From: Candidatus Aerophobota bacterium
GTDB taxonomy: Bacteria; Aerophobota; Aerophobia; Aerophobales; AE-B3A
Assembly: GCA_030616535.1 (NCBI GenBank)
Contig: JAUWXE010000021.1
Coordinates: forward strand, 1-13,475
Direction: 5' to 3'
Length of the DNA stretch: 13,475 bases
The notes under the pieces are model-generated. The model saw nothing but the letters and a program-made list of their open reading frames with translations, was not told the origin of the DNA and ran no database searches. The position numbers and the translations under genes were made by a program. Each line of letters opens with the position of its first letter. Within the stretch, counting starts at the first letter, position 1. Below, one piece after another: positions 1-7,101 of this stretch.

Positions 1-1
1 A

Positions 2-127
2 GAAACTATAGCTGAGGAAATGCCCGAGTCCTATAAAGATGTTGATCATGTAGTGGAGATAGTGGAGAAAGCTAACCTTTCCAGAAAAGTGGCTAAATTA
101 CGTCCTCTGGGAGTAATTAAAGGATGA
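2..127 (+). CDS. rtcB: RtcB RNA-splicing ligase, C-terminal end (partial)
   Basis: Only the last 41 codons are inside the window; the gene enters from the left edge and ends at TGA. The visible tail contains ESYKDVDHVVE, then NLSRKVAKL and finishes LRPLGVIKG. This matches the characteristic C-terminus of RtcB, the GTP- and Mn-dependent ligase that joins RNA 2',3'-cyclic phosphate or 3'-phosphate ends to 5'-OH ends in tRNA splicing and RNA repair. The catalytic residues lie upstream and cannot be checked. It is the only plus-strand gene here and converges on the citramalate synthase gene, with one base between the two stop codons. Identity rests on the short but highly conserved tail. Confidence 0.85.
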   Translation, partial: ETIAEEMPESYKDVDHVVEIVEKANLSRKVAKLRPLGVIKG

Positions 128-128
128 G

Positions 129-1700
129 CTAGGAATGCTTCAGTAATTTATACTCAATAGAATCGAGGAGAGCCTCCCAACTGGCTTCGATGATATTAGG
201 GGATACCCCCACCGTAGACCATCTATCTTCTCCATCGGAAGATTCAATCAAAACTCTGGTTTTGGCCCGGGTGCCTGCTTTCGTATCCAGAATTCTCACC
301 TTATAATCAGCCAAGTGCATCTGGTGAAGATCAGGATAGTCTTGTTCTAGAGCCTTTCGCAGAGCATTATCTAGAGCATTAACCGGTCCATTTCCCTCAG
401 CCACTGTATGCATAAGTTTTCCTTTCACCCTCAGTTTTACTGTGGCCTCGGAGATCAATTTACCATCATCTCTTTTTTCCACCGTTACCCTGAATCCTTC
501 CAGATCAAAAAGCTTCTCATAACTGCCGCTGGCCTTCTTGACCAAAAGTTCAAAAGACCCTTCCGCTCCTTCAAATTCATAACCCCGATTCTCCAATTCC
601 TTGATACGATCAATGATCCTTTTGCTAAAGGACCCTTTTTCTTCTAATCCTAACTTTTTTTCCTTCAGTTTATAAATAATGTTGCTCTTTCCTGCTAGTT
701 CGCTAATCAGTACTCTTCTTTTATTGCCCACCAATGTGGGATCTATATGCTCGTATGTCTTCCTGTCTCTGGAGATAGCGCTGACATGAATGCCTCCTTT
801 GTGAGCAAAGGAGGATCTACCTACATAAGGTTGATGGTTATTGGGAATAAGATTAGCTAATTCGTTAACCAGATGGGAAATACGAGTAAAAGATTTTAAT
901 TTTTGCCTCGATATACAATCGATACCTAATTTCAGTTTCAAATTAGGTATAACCACGCAAAGATCGGCATTTCCACATCTTTCCCCGTAACCATTGATCG
1001 TTCCTTGAATATGACTAATATTCTTTCTTGCTGCCACAATCGAGTTTGCCACCGCCATGCCTGCATCATTATGAGCATGCATTCCGAGGGGAGCCTCTAT
1101 TCTCTCCTTAACTTCGCCAATGATTTTCTCTACTTCGAAAGGCATGGAGCTTCCATTGCTATCACAAAGAACCAGACAGTCTGCTCCTGCATCACGAGCT
1201 ACCTCCAAAGTCTTTAGTGCATACTGAGGGTCAGCTTTGTACCCATCGAAAAAATGTTCAGCATCGAACACTACCTCTCTTCTCTTTCTTTTAAAGAAGT
1301 TCACCGAATCTTCTATCATACGTAGATTTTCTTCTTTGTCCGTCTTCAGTGCCTTTTCTACATGAAAAACCCAACTCTTCCCAAAGAGAGTAACTACATG
1401 AGTCTCCGCCTCCAGTAAAGCACGAATACTTGGATCGACGTCCACTTTCTTATCTCTTCTCCTGGTACTCCCGAAGGCAGCTATTTTAGAGGTTCGAAAG
1501 GAGAGTTTCCTTATCTTCTTAAAGAACTCCATATCCTTGGGATTAGAACCGGGCCATCCACCTTCAATGTAATCCAAACCAAGTTCATCCAATTCTTGAG
1601 CAATCTCTACCTTATTCAACAACGAAAAGGAGACTCCTTCTGCCTGTATTCCATCCCGTAAGGTAGTATCGTAAATCTTGACTTTCATTCTAGGCATCAT
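129..1700 (-). CDS. cimA: (R)-citramalate synthase (LeuA/CimA family)
   Basis: This enzyme condenses acetyl-CoA with pyruvate to (R)-citramalate, the first step of the threonine-independent route to 2-oxobutanoate and isoleucine. The N-terminal HMGL-like TIM barrel carries DTTLRDGIQ (residues 11-19), DYIEGGWPGSNPKD (43-56, typical of the CimA group), the metal-binding MHAHND (207-212) and NGYGERCGNADL (236-247). SFAHKGGIHVSA (297-308) follows, and a LeuA-type regulatory dimer domain covers about 395-520, so allosteric feedback by isoleucine is likely by family. The length of 523 aa is usual. Three Met codons lie close together: the first (1700) has a GGATGAG-like ribosome site and overlaps leuD by 11 bases, while Met5 (1688, MKVKIYDTT) resembles the usual family start. 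It is the last gene of the long operon. A plain 2-isopropylmalate or homocitrate synthase is less likely given the motifs. Confidence 0.93.
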   Translation of the reverse strand: MMPRMKVKIYDTTLRDGIQAEGVSFSLLNKVEIAQELDELGLDYIEGGWPGSNPKDMEFFKKIRKLSFRTSKIAAFGSTRRRDKKVDVDPSIRALLEAETHVVTLFGKSWVFHVEKALKTDKEENLRMIEDSVNFFKRKRREVVFDAEHFFDGYKADPQYALKTLEVARDAGADCLVLCDSNGSSMPFEVEKIIGEVKERIEAPLGMHAHNDAGMAVANSIVAARKNISHIQGTINGYGERCGNADLCVVIPNLKLKLGIDCISRQKLKSFTRISHLVNELANLIPNNHQPYVGRSSFAHKGGIHVSAISRDRKTYEHIDPTLVGNKRRVLISELAGKSNIIYKLKEKKLGLEEKGSFSKRIIDRIKELENRGYEFEGAEGSFELLVKKASGSYEKLFDLEGFRVTVEKRDDGKLISEATVKLRVKGKLMHTVAEGNGPVNALDNALRKALEQDYPDLHQMHLADYKVRILDTKAGTRAKTRVLIESSDGEDRWSTVGVSPNIIEASWEALLDSIEYKLLKHS

Positions 1701-2196
1701 TTTTCTGTCTCATCCGATTCTTTATATACTTCTCCAATCCTCCTTGCGCAATCAATTCCTGCAGGAATGGAGGAAAAGGAATAATAGAATAACTTTCCTT
1801 TTTGGCCAGGTTTTGAATTTTTCCTTTAGCAGTATCTATACTAACCCTATCATTATCTCCTATTCCTTGAGCCGCTTCACGGCATTCTACAATAGGAAGA
1901 CCTATATTGAGAGCATTACGAAAAAAAATCCTGGCAAATGAGGCAGCAATTATGAAGCTCACCCCTGCTCCCTTTAAGGCTATAGGAGCGTGTTCTCTTG
2001 AACTCCCACAGCCAAAATTTTTCCCCGCCACCAGAATGTTCCTTTCTTTAACTTTTCTTAAAAAATCCTTATCTATAGGTTCCATACAATGTTTGGCTAA
2101 CTTTTTAGGGTCGGTGATGTTAAGATAAGGAGCAGGGATAATCTCATCGGTATTAATGTTGTTCCCATATTTCAATGCCCTGCCTTCTATCCTCAA
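1690..2196 (-). CDS. leuD: 3-isopropylmalate / citramalate dehydratase small subunit
   Basis: This is the small (swivel-domain) subunit of the aconitase-family isomerase that converts citramalate to beta-methylmalate, or 2- to 3-isopropylmalate. The 168-aa protein begins MRIEGRALKYGNNINTDEII and carries GKNFGCGSSREHAP (58-71), the substrate-binding loop of the family. It ends with FPPFLQELIAQGG (141-153) followed by LEKYIK. Size and the NTDEIIPAPYL segment fit the short archaeal/anaerobe-type LeuD. The start codon is TTG at 2196, which overlaps the vorB stop in a TTGA arrangement and has a strong GAGGAAAGG site just upstream, implying translational coupling. The Fe-S-bearing large subunit LeuC is not in the window. 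With cimA directly downstream, a role in the citramalate pathway is the natural inference, but a dual leucine/isoleucine role is equally possible. Confidence 0.9.
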   Translation of the reverse strand: MRIEGRALKYGNNINTDEIIPAPYLNITDPKKLAKHCMEPIDKDFLRKVKERNILVAGKNFGCGSSREHAPIALKGAGVSFIIAASFARIFFRNALNIGLPIVECREAAQGIGDNDRVSIDTAKGKIQNLAKKESYSIIPFPPFLQELIAQGGLEKYIKNRMRQKNDA

Positions 2197-3260
2197 AGCC
2201 TTTCCTCTATCCTCTCCATTACTTCAAGAGGGGTTGGCACTCCGCCTCCTAGTCTTCCATAAAAATGTACGGGAATTTTCCCTTCTACCGCCAATTTAAC
2301 ATCTTCCAGCATTTGTCCTTCGCTCATCTCCACCACAAAGATGAACCTAACTCTGTCGGCTAGCTTCCTGATGGGATCGTAAGGAAAAGGCCATAGAGTA
2401 ACCGGTCTAAGAAGACCTGCTTTTATTCCCTTTTTTCTAAGTCTAGTTACAACCTCAGAGACAAGACGAGCCATACTTCCATAGGATACTAAAAGAAGCT
2501 CCACATCATCCGTTTGTATGAATTCATATTTGACTTCGAGTTGGCGCATCCGGGCATACTTTTCTTGAAGCTTCTGGTTATGCTCCTCCAGAACTCCTTC
2601 CTCCAAAAATAAAGACCTTATTATGTTAGGCTTTCTTCCTTTACCTCCCCCAACTATCCAATTTTTCTTTTTTACTTCCCTATTTTCTTCTTTAAACTGC
2701 ACCCCTTCCATCATTTGCCCTAGAATGGCATCGGCAAGAATCATGACCGGATTTCTATATTTATCAGCCAGTTCAAAAGCAAGATAGGCTAAGTCAAGCA
2801 TTTCTTGAACAGACTTAGGAGCCAGAACAATGAGAAGATAGTCTCCATGACCACCTCCGTGGGTGGCCTGAAAGTAATCTGACTGTGAAGGAGCTATATT
2901 ACCTAATCCTGGGCCTCCCCGCATTACATTAACAATTACTGCAGGAAGCTCTGCTCCCGCTAGATATGACAAGCCTTCCTGCTTTAAACTAATTCCTGGC
3001 CCAGAGGAGGAGGTCATAGCTCTCACTCCCGCAGCAGCCGCTCCATAGACCATATTGATGGCAGCTAGCTCACTTTCTGCCTGTAAAAATACTCCTCCTA
3101 CTTCTTTCATTCTCCTGACCATATAGGCGGGTATTTCTGATTGAGGAGTAATGGGATAACCAAAATAGCAACGACACCCAGCCCTGAGAGCCCCTTCAGC
3201 CAAGGCTTCATTACCGGAAAGCAACATCTTTTCAGATCTCTCTACCTTGCACCTACCCAT
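2193..3260 (-). CDS. vorB: 2-oxoacid:ferredoxin oxidoreductase alpha subunit (VorB-like)
   Basis: This looks like the alpha (pyrimidine-binding plus domain II) subunit of a ferredoxin-dependent 2-oxoacid oxidoreductase of the VorB/KorA group, which interconverts branched-chain or related 2-oxoacids and acyl-CoA. Visible marks are GNEALAEGALRAGCR, FGYPITPQSEIP (33-44), AESELAAINMVYGAAAAG (61-78), TSSSGPGISLK (83-93) and MRGGPGLGNIAPSQSDY (113-129). The C-terminal half has LLVSYGSMARLV and ends in GGGVPTP. The TPP-binding beta, gamma and ferredoxin subunits are absent from the window. Two starts are possible: ATG at 3260 has an AGGAT site and overlaps rseP by 19 bases; ATG at 3227 (MLLSGNEA) gives an N-terminus nearer the usual family length. 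The exact substrate cannot be told from sequence; valine-type is the default annotation, 2-oxoglutarate an alternative. Confidence 0.86.
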   Translation of the reverse strand: MGRCKVERSEKMLLSGNEALAEGALRAGCRCYFGYPITPQSEIPAYMVRRMKEVGGVFLQAESELAAINMVYGAAAAGVRAMTSSSGPGISLKQEGLSYLAGAELPAVIVNVMRGGPGLGNIAPSQSDYFQATHGGGHGDYLLIVLAPKSVQEMLDLAYLAFELADKYRNPVMILADAILGQMMEGVQFKEENREVKKKNWIVGGGKGRKPNIIRSLFLEEGVLEEHNQKLQEKYARMRQLEVKYEFIQTDDVELLLVSYGSMARLVSEVVTRLRKKGIKAGLLRPVTLWPFPYDPIRKLADRVRFIFVVEMSEGQMLEDVKLAVEGKIPVHFYGRLGGGVPTPLEVMERIEERL

Positions 3261-4276
3261 CTAAGGATATCCTGATAGGTTATAAGCAGAATTAAGGCGA
3301 TAAGGATAATAAAGCCTATATAATGGACTAATTCTTCCTTCTCTGAGTCCAGAGCTTTACCTCTAATCCCTTCCACAGCCAGAAACAGAAGTCTTCCTCC
3401 ATCTAAGGCGGGGATAGGAAATAGATTAAATAATCCCAGGTTAATACTTAAGAGAGCAGCGAGGGAAAAAAAGGGACTTAGTCCCATTTTGACGCTTTGC
3501 CCTATAATTCCAGCAATCCCCACCGGCCCGACAAATTGGGCGGGAACCTTGCCCATAATCATTCCCCCCAAGGCACTAAGGATAAGTTTGGTTATAAAGA
3601 ATGTCCTCTCTACCCCTTTAGCCAAAGCAATTAGAGGGCTATACCGGGTAAAGACTTGGAGAGGAGAAATACCGATTATTTTCTTGTTCAGCTGAGGATC
3701 AAAAGTAGGTCTTACCTGAATGGAGAAGACTTTCTTTTCCCTTTGAACCTCTAATTTAAGAACTGTCTGGCGACTATCCTTTATGGCAAGTGCCATCTCT
3801 TCCCATCCTTTTACTTTTTGTCCATTAATCTTTAAAATCTTGTCTCCGGGCAAAAGAGAAGCCAATGCTGCAGGTGAATCTTTTCTAACCTCCCCCACAA
3901 TTGCTTCTTCCAAATTAAGAGTTTGAAAACCCATCATAAAAACGAGAGAAAATAAAATGATAGCTACGAGATAATTCATCACCGAACCGGCACTCAACAC
4001 CAAGATCCTATTCTTTAAGGGCTTGCGGTAGAAGCCATTTTCTAAATCTCGATCTTTTGGCTCCATTCCCGCTATCTTTACATAGCCTCCCAGGGGAAGA
4101 ACTGAGATAGAATATTCAGTCTCACCTTTTTTAAATCCCCATAATTTAGGGCCTAAACCAAAGGAGAATCTATGAACCTTCATTCCACATCTTTTTGCTG
4201 CCCAAAAATGTCCCAATTCATGCGGGATAATCAAAAGAAGAAAGACTCCTAATATAAATACAGCTGTCACAATCAT
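3242..4276 (-). CDS. rseP: RseP-family site-2 zinc metalloprotease
   Basis: This is an intramembrane protease of the RseP/S2P family that cuts membrane-anchored anti-sigma factors and leftover signal peptides. The zinc site HELGH is at residues 19-23 in the first membrane helix, and the third ligand lies in NLFPIPALDGGRL (Asp292) in a later helix. A single PDZ domain spans about 122-190, with SPAALASLLPGDKILKINGQ (134-153) as its core. There are membrane helices near 3-18, 95-115, 265-285 and 316-334. The length of 344 aa matches single-PDZ members rather than the two-PDZ E. coli protein. The usual GPxxN motif reads GSVMN (97-101). It follows cdsA after 38 bases; in many bacteria dxr sits between these two genes but it is missing here. 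Confidence 0.95.
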   Translation of the reverse strand: MIVTAVFILGVFLLLIIPHELGHFWAAKRCGMKVHRFSFGLGPKLWGFKKGETEYSISVLPLGGYVKIAGMEPKDRDLENGFYRKPLKNRILVLSAGSVMNYLVAIILFSLVFMMGFQTLNLEEAIVGEVRKDSPAALASLLPGDKILKINGQKVKGWEEMALAIKDSRQTVLKLEVQREKKVFSIQVRPTFDPQLNKKIIGISPLQVFTRYSPLIALAKGVERTFFITKLILSALGGMIMGKVPAQFVGPVGIAGIIGQSVKMGLSPFFSLAALLSINLGLFNLFPIPALDGGRLLFLAVEGIRGKALDSEKEELVHYIGFIILIALILLITYQDILRWVGAR

Positions 4277-4296
4277 GAAAAAGCTCTCTTTATACC

Positions 4297-4314
4297 AGCG
4301 CTGTTCGACGCGCT
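4297..4314 (-). repeat. Short inverted repeat in the cdsA-rseP gap
   Basis: A 5-bp GC-rich stem (AGCGC / GCGCT) with an 8-base loop fills about half of the 38-base gap between cdsA and rseP, immediately after the cdsA stop. No T-run follows, so it is not an intrinsic terminator. It may be a minor mRNA structure or chance. Confidence 0.3.
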
Positions 4315-5103
4315 TTAAGTTATCAAGTATTTGACGTAGTGGTAGAACAAAGGAACGGTGAAAAAAAGGCTATCAAACCGATCTAAGATCCCTCCGTGAC
4401 CGGGAAGAATTCTACCAAAATCCTTTATGCCTAACTCACGCTTTAACATGGATTCAAAAAGATCCCCTATCTGTCCGAATGTCCCTATCATGAGCCCTAA
4501 AGCTAAAGTGTGAAAGAGGGAGAAAGAGAGCCATAATCGGGAGATAAACATAGCCACACAACTTACTACCACTGCCCCGATAAAGCCCTCCATCGATTTG
4601 TAAGGACTCAGCCGGACCCACAGTTTATGTCGACCCCACCTTCTGCCTATCAAATAGGCTCCTGAATCGCCCAGCCAGGTAGCAAAGAAAACGGTTATTA
4701 CCAGTCTCGTTCCTGAGGTCTCGCCTCTCAAGATTAACACATAGCTAAATAAAAAGCATATATAGAGAATCCCCCCCAGCGTTAGGGCAATATTGGTAAA
4801 AGCATCCTTTATCTCAAATTTTAAAAATTGCCTCATAAAGAGGCAGAAGATGATCAAAATGAAAACGGGGGGTAGAGTTTTGTCTCCCCAAATATAGATA
4901 GAAACCGGCACAAGCATGCCTAACGAGATACCCTCAGTTAAAAAAGGTTTTTGTCCCTTTTTTTTAATTCCCTGGTAAAATTCAAATAATGCCACTGCAC
5001 TGATGAGACAAACCAAGCCCAGAAAGATAGCTCCTCCCCACCATATGATGAGAATAAGAAGGGGAATAAAGATGCAAGCAACAACTGTCCGCTTCAGCCA
5101 CAC
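4315..5103 (-). CDS. cdsA: Phosphatidate cytidylyltransferase (CDP-diglyceride synthase)
   Basis: This integral membrane enzyme makes CDP-diacylglycerol from phosphatidate and CTP, feeding all major phospholipids. The 262-aa protein is made of hydrophobic helices and ends with the family signature at residues 218-244: SMLKRE, then KDFGRILPGHGG (227-238), then DRFD (241-244), whose acidic residues bind metal. Upstream are LGDSGAYLIGRRWG (144-157) and SPYKSMEG (166-173), the second a Ser-for-Thr version of the SPxKTxEG motif. Translation starts at GTG 5103, one base after the uppS stop and behind an AAGAGAAG site, so it is coupled to uppS. The uppS-cdsA pairing is near universal in bacteria and supports the call. 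Confidence 0.96.
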   Translation of the reverse strand: MWLKRTVVACIFIPLLILIIWWGGAIFLGLVCLISAVALFEFYQGIKKKGQKPFLTEGISLGMLVPVSIYIWGDKTLPPVFILIIFCLFMRQFLKFEIKDAFTNIALTLGGILYICFLFSYVLILRGETSGTRLVITVFFATWLGDSGAYLIGRRWGRHKLWVRLSPYKSMEGFIGAVVVSCVAMFISRLWLSFSLFHTLALGLMIGTFGQIGDLFESMLKRELGIKDFGRILPGHGGILDRFDSLFFTVPLFYHYVKYLIT

Positions 5104-5104
5104 T

Positions 5105-5830
5105 TTAATCTTCTCTTACTCCTCCAAACCTCCTTTCCCGGTCAGCATAATCTTCAAGAGCTTCAATAAACTCTTCTTTCCCAAAATCAGGCCAAAAAAT
5201 AGGAGTGATCCAAAACTCGGTATAGGCGATTTGCCACAAAAGAAAGTTACTTACCCGATACTCACCACCGGTCCTGATTAGAAGATCAGGATAGGGTAAA
5301 TCATCAGTATACAGATATCGCTTAAACAGATCTGCGTCTATCTCCTCAAGCTCAAGATCTCCCTTTTTAACCTCTTGAGCTATTCTCTTAACCGCATCCA
5401 GGATCTCCTCCTGTCCTCCATAGTTCAGAGCCAGGTTAAAAATGAAATCTTCATTATCCCTGGTTAAGGACATGGCCTTCCTTATCTTCTTTTGCATAGA
5501 TGCAGAAAGACCTTCCCTTCTTCCGATAACCTGAAATCGAATTCCTTTTTTGTTCAACTCATCTATTTCGTTGTCAAGATAGGCTTCAAACCTCGACATG
5601 AGAAAATTTACTTCCCAAGAAGGCCTCTTCCAGTTCTGGCAGGAAAAAGCATAAATAGTCAAGATCTTTATCCCGAGATCCGAGCAAATCTGAATTATTT
5701 CCCTTATCTTCCCAATTCCTACTCTATGTCCCTCCATCCGAGGAAGACCTTTCTTCTTGGCCCATCTACCATTACCATCCATAATAATGGCCACATGCTG
5801 AGGAAGTTTATCTTTAAGAATGGAAACCAT
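5105..5830 (-). CDS. uppS: Undecaprenyl diphosphate synthase (isoprenyl transferase)
   Basis: This cis-prenyltransferase adds isopentenyl units to farnesyl diphosphate to give the C55 carrier lipid for peptidoglycan and O-antigen. HVAIIMDGNGRWAKKKGLP (12-30) includes the catalytic Asp18. FSCQNWKRPSWEV (62-74) is the substrate-binding stretch, and DLLIRTGGEYRVSNFLLWQ is near the C-terminus, followed by IAYTEFW with its conserved Glu. The length of 241 aa is typical. One departure is visible: the family consensus FS[ST]ENW is FSCQNW here, so the usual Glu is Gln65 and a Cys precedes it, while Asn66, Trp67, Arg69 and Glu73 are kept. The ATG at 5830 lies two bases after the lpxC-fabZ stop with an AGAAAGG site that overlaps the end of that gene. 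Confidence 0.96.
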   Translation of the reverse strand: MVSILKDKLPQHVAIIMDGNGRWAKKKGLPRMEGHRVGIGKIREIIQICSDLGIKILTIYAFSCQNWKRPSWEVNFLMSRFEAYLDNEIDELNKKGIRFQVIGRREGLSASMQKKIRKAMSLTRDNEDFIFNLALNYGGQEEILDAVKRIAQEVKKGDLELEEIDADLFKRYLYTDDLPYPDLLIRTGGEYRVSNFLLWQIAYTEFWITPIFWPDFGKEEFIEALEDYADRERRFGGVRED

Positions 5831-5832
5831 TT

Positions 5833-7101
5833 TTACCTTTCTACCAAACTGAAGAGAAACTCTGCTTCCGCTACTACTTTGTCCTCTACTGTGCAGGTAG
5901 CTTGAACCCGTCCGGTTGCTTTTCTTAAATTCAACACCCTTATCCTGGTGATTAACTGATCACCGGGAACTACCGGCCTTCTAAACCTTGCTTTATCAAT
6001 TCCTGCAAAGTAGGCTAACTTTCCCTGATTCTCACTTTTATTCAAGAGGTAAACCCCTGCCACCTGAGCCATAGCCTCGATAATCAAAGCAGCCGGTACT
6101 ACAGGATGTCCGGGAAAATGACCACTAAAATAGGGCTCATTTATAGTAATATTCTTTACTCCCACTATTTCCCTTTCTCCCAGCTCTAGAATCTTGTCTA
6201 CCAGAAGGAAGGGATACCGATGAGGAAGCACCCTCTCAATATCGCTTATGTCCAGGAAACCACTTTCTTTACTCTTTAACTCCTCAAGTTTCTGGATTAA
6301 CTTGACGTGGAAAAGATGACCTGATTTTACGGCCATAATATGAGCCTGGATAGGTCGGCCCAGCAAATAAAGATCACCTATTAAATCAAGTATTTTGTGA
6401 CGCACAGGTTCATTAGGAAATCTCAGTCCCTCCTTGTTTATAATCCCCTTTTTACCAATCACTACAGCATTCTGCAAAGACCCTCCCTGAACTAAACCCT
6501 GTTTCTTCAATTCCTCCACCTCCTCCATAAAGCCGAAGGTTCTAGAGGGAGCAATCTCCTGAGCGAAAACCTCCTCGTTAATGTTGAACTCAGCAAATTG
6601 CGACTTAAGAGGAGAATAAGGAAAATCGACGGTATAGGTGATTCTGAGCCCATCATGAGGAAGAACAACCAATCTTCTATCTTCTTCCTCTATCCAGAGA
6701 GGTTTTTCAATCCTAAGGAATCGCCGGGGAGTGGCTTGTTCAACAATACCTGCCTTCTGAATCAGTTTTACAAAGGGAAGGGCGCTTCCATCAGCAGCAG
6801 GGATCTCCGCCTCATTCATTTTTATATTTATATTATCTATTCCCAAGCCAGCTAGAGCAGCTAAAATGTGCTCCACCGTGCGAACTCTTATCTTTCCTTC
6901 TCCTAAGCTTGTTCCTCGCAGATTACTTACCACCTTGTTAACGCTGGCCTTAATCTGGGGACTACCGGACAGGTCTTCCCTTACGAAAACTATTCCCGAG
7001 CCCGGTGGTGCAGGCTCTAAAGTTAAAGTAACTTCTCTACCCAAGTGTAGTCCCGTTCCCTTGTAAGAAACGACTTTCTTGATGGTGCGTTGTAATTGCA
7101 T
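5833..7101 (-). CDS. lpxC-fabZ: Fused LpxC deacetylase / FabZ 3-hydroxyacyl-ACP dehydratase
   Basis: One uninterrupted 422-aa frame joins two enzymes. Residues 1 to about 275 are LpxC, the zinc deacetylase for the committed step of lipid A synthesis: YKGTGLHLG (13-21), TVEHILAALAGLGIDN (75-90, zinc His78), PAADGSALPF (101-110), PSRTFGF (185-191), VRHKILDLIGDL (233-244, zinc His235 and Asp239) and KSGH (259-262, His262 general acid). Residues about 283-422 are FabZ, the fatty-acid dehydratase: LPHRYPFLLVDKI (292-304), YFSGHFPGHPVVP (324-336, catalytic His328) and IIEAMAQVAG (340-349, catalytic Glu342). All catalytic residues are present, so both halves should work. The fusion is known in Bacteroidetes and some other diderms. 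The ATG shares one base with the lpxD stop (TAATG). There is no separate lpxA behind it in the window. Confidence 0.97.
   Translation of the reverse strand: MQLQRTIKKVVSYKGTGLHLGREVTLTLEPAPPGSGIVFVREDLSGSPQIKASVNKVVSNLRGTSLGEGKIRVRTVEHILAALAGLGIDNINIKMNEAEIPAADGSALPFVKLIQKAGIVEQATPRRFLRIEKPLWIEEEDRRLVVLPHDGLRITYTVDFPYSPLKSQFAEFNINEEVFAQEIAPSRTFGFMEEVEELKKQGLVQGGSLQNAVVIGKKGIINKEGLRFPNEPVRHKILDLIGDLYLLGRPIQAHIMAVKSGHLFHVKLIQKLEELKSKESGFLDISDIERVLPHRYPFLLVDKILELGEREIVGVKNITINEPYFSGHFPGHPVVPAALIIEAMAQVAGVYLLNKSENQGKLAYFAGIDKARFRRPVVPGDQLITRIRVLNLRKATGRVQATCTVEDKVVAEAEFLFSLVER

Noticed and set aside
1678..1941. 87-codon plus-strand frame opposite leuD
   Set aside because: Antisense to the conserved C-terminal half of LeuD; no supporting signal.
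5492..5905. Plus-strand open frame of 137 codons opposite uppS
   Set aside because: It lies wholly antisense to uppS and the end of lpxC-fabZ, both certain genes; there is no ribosome site or family motif.
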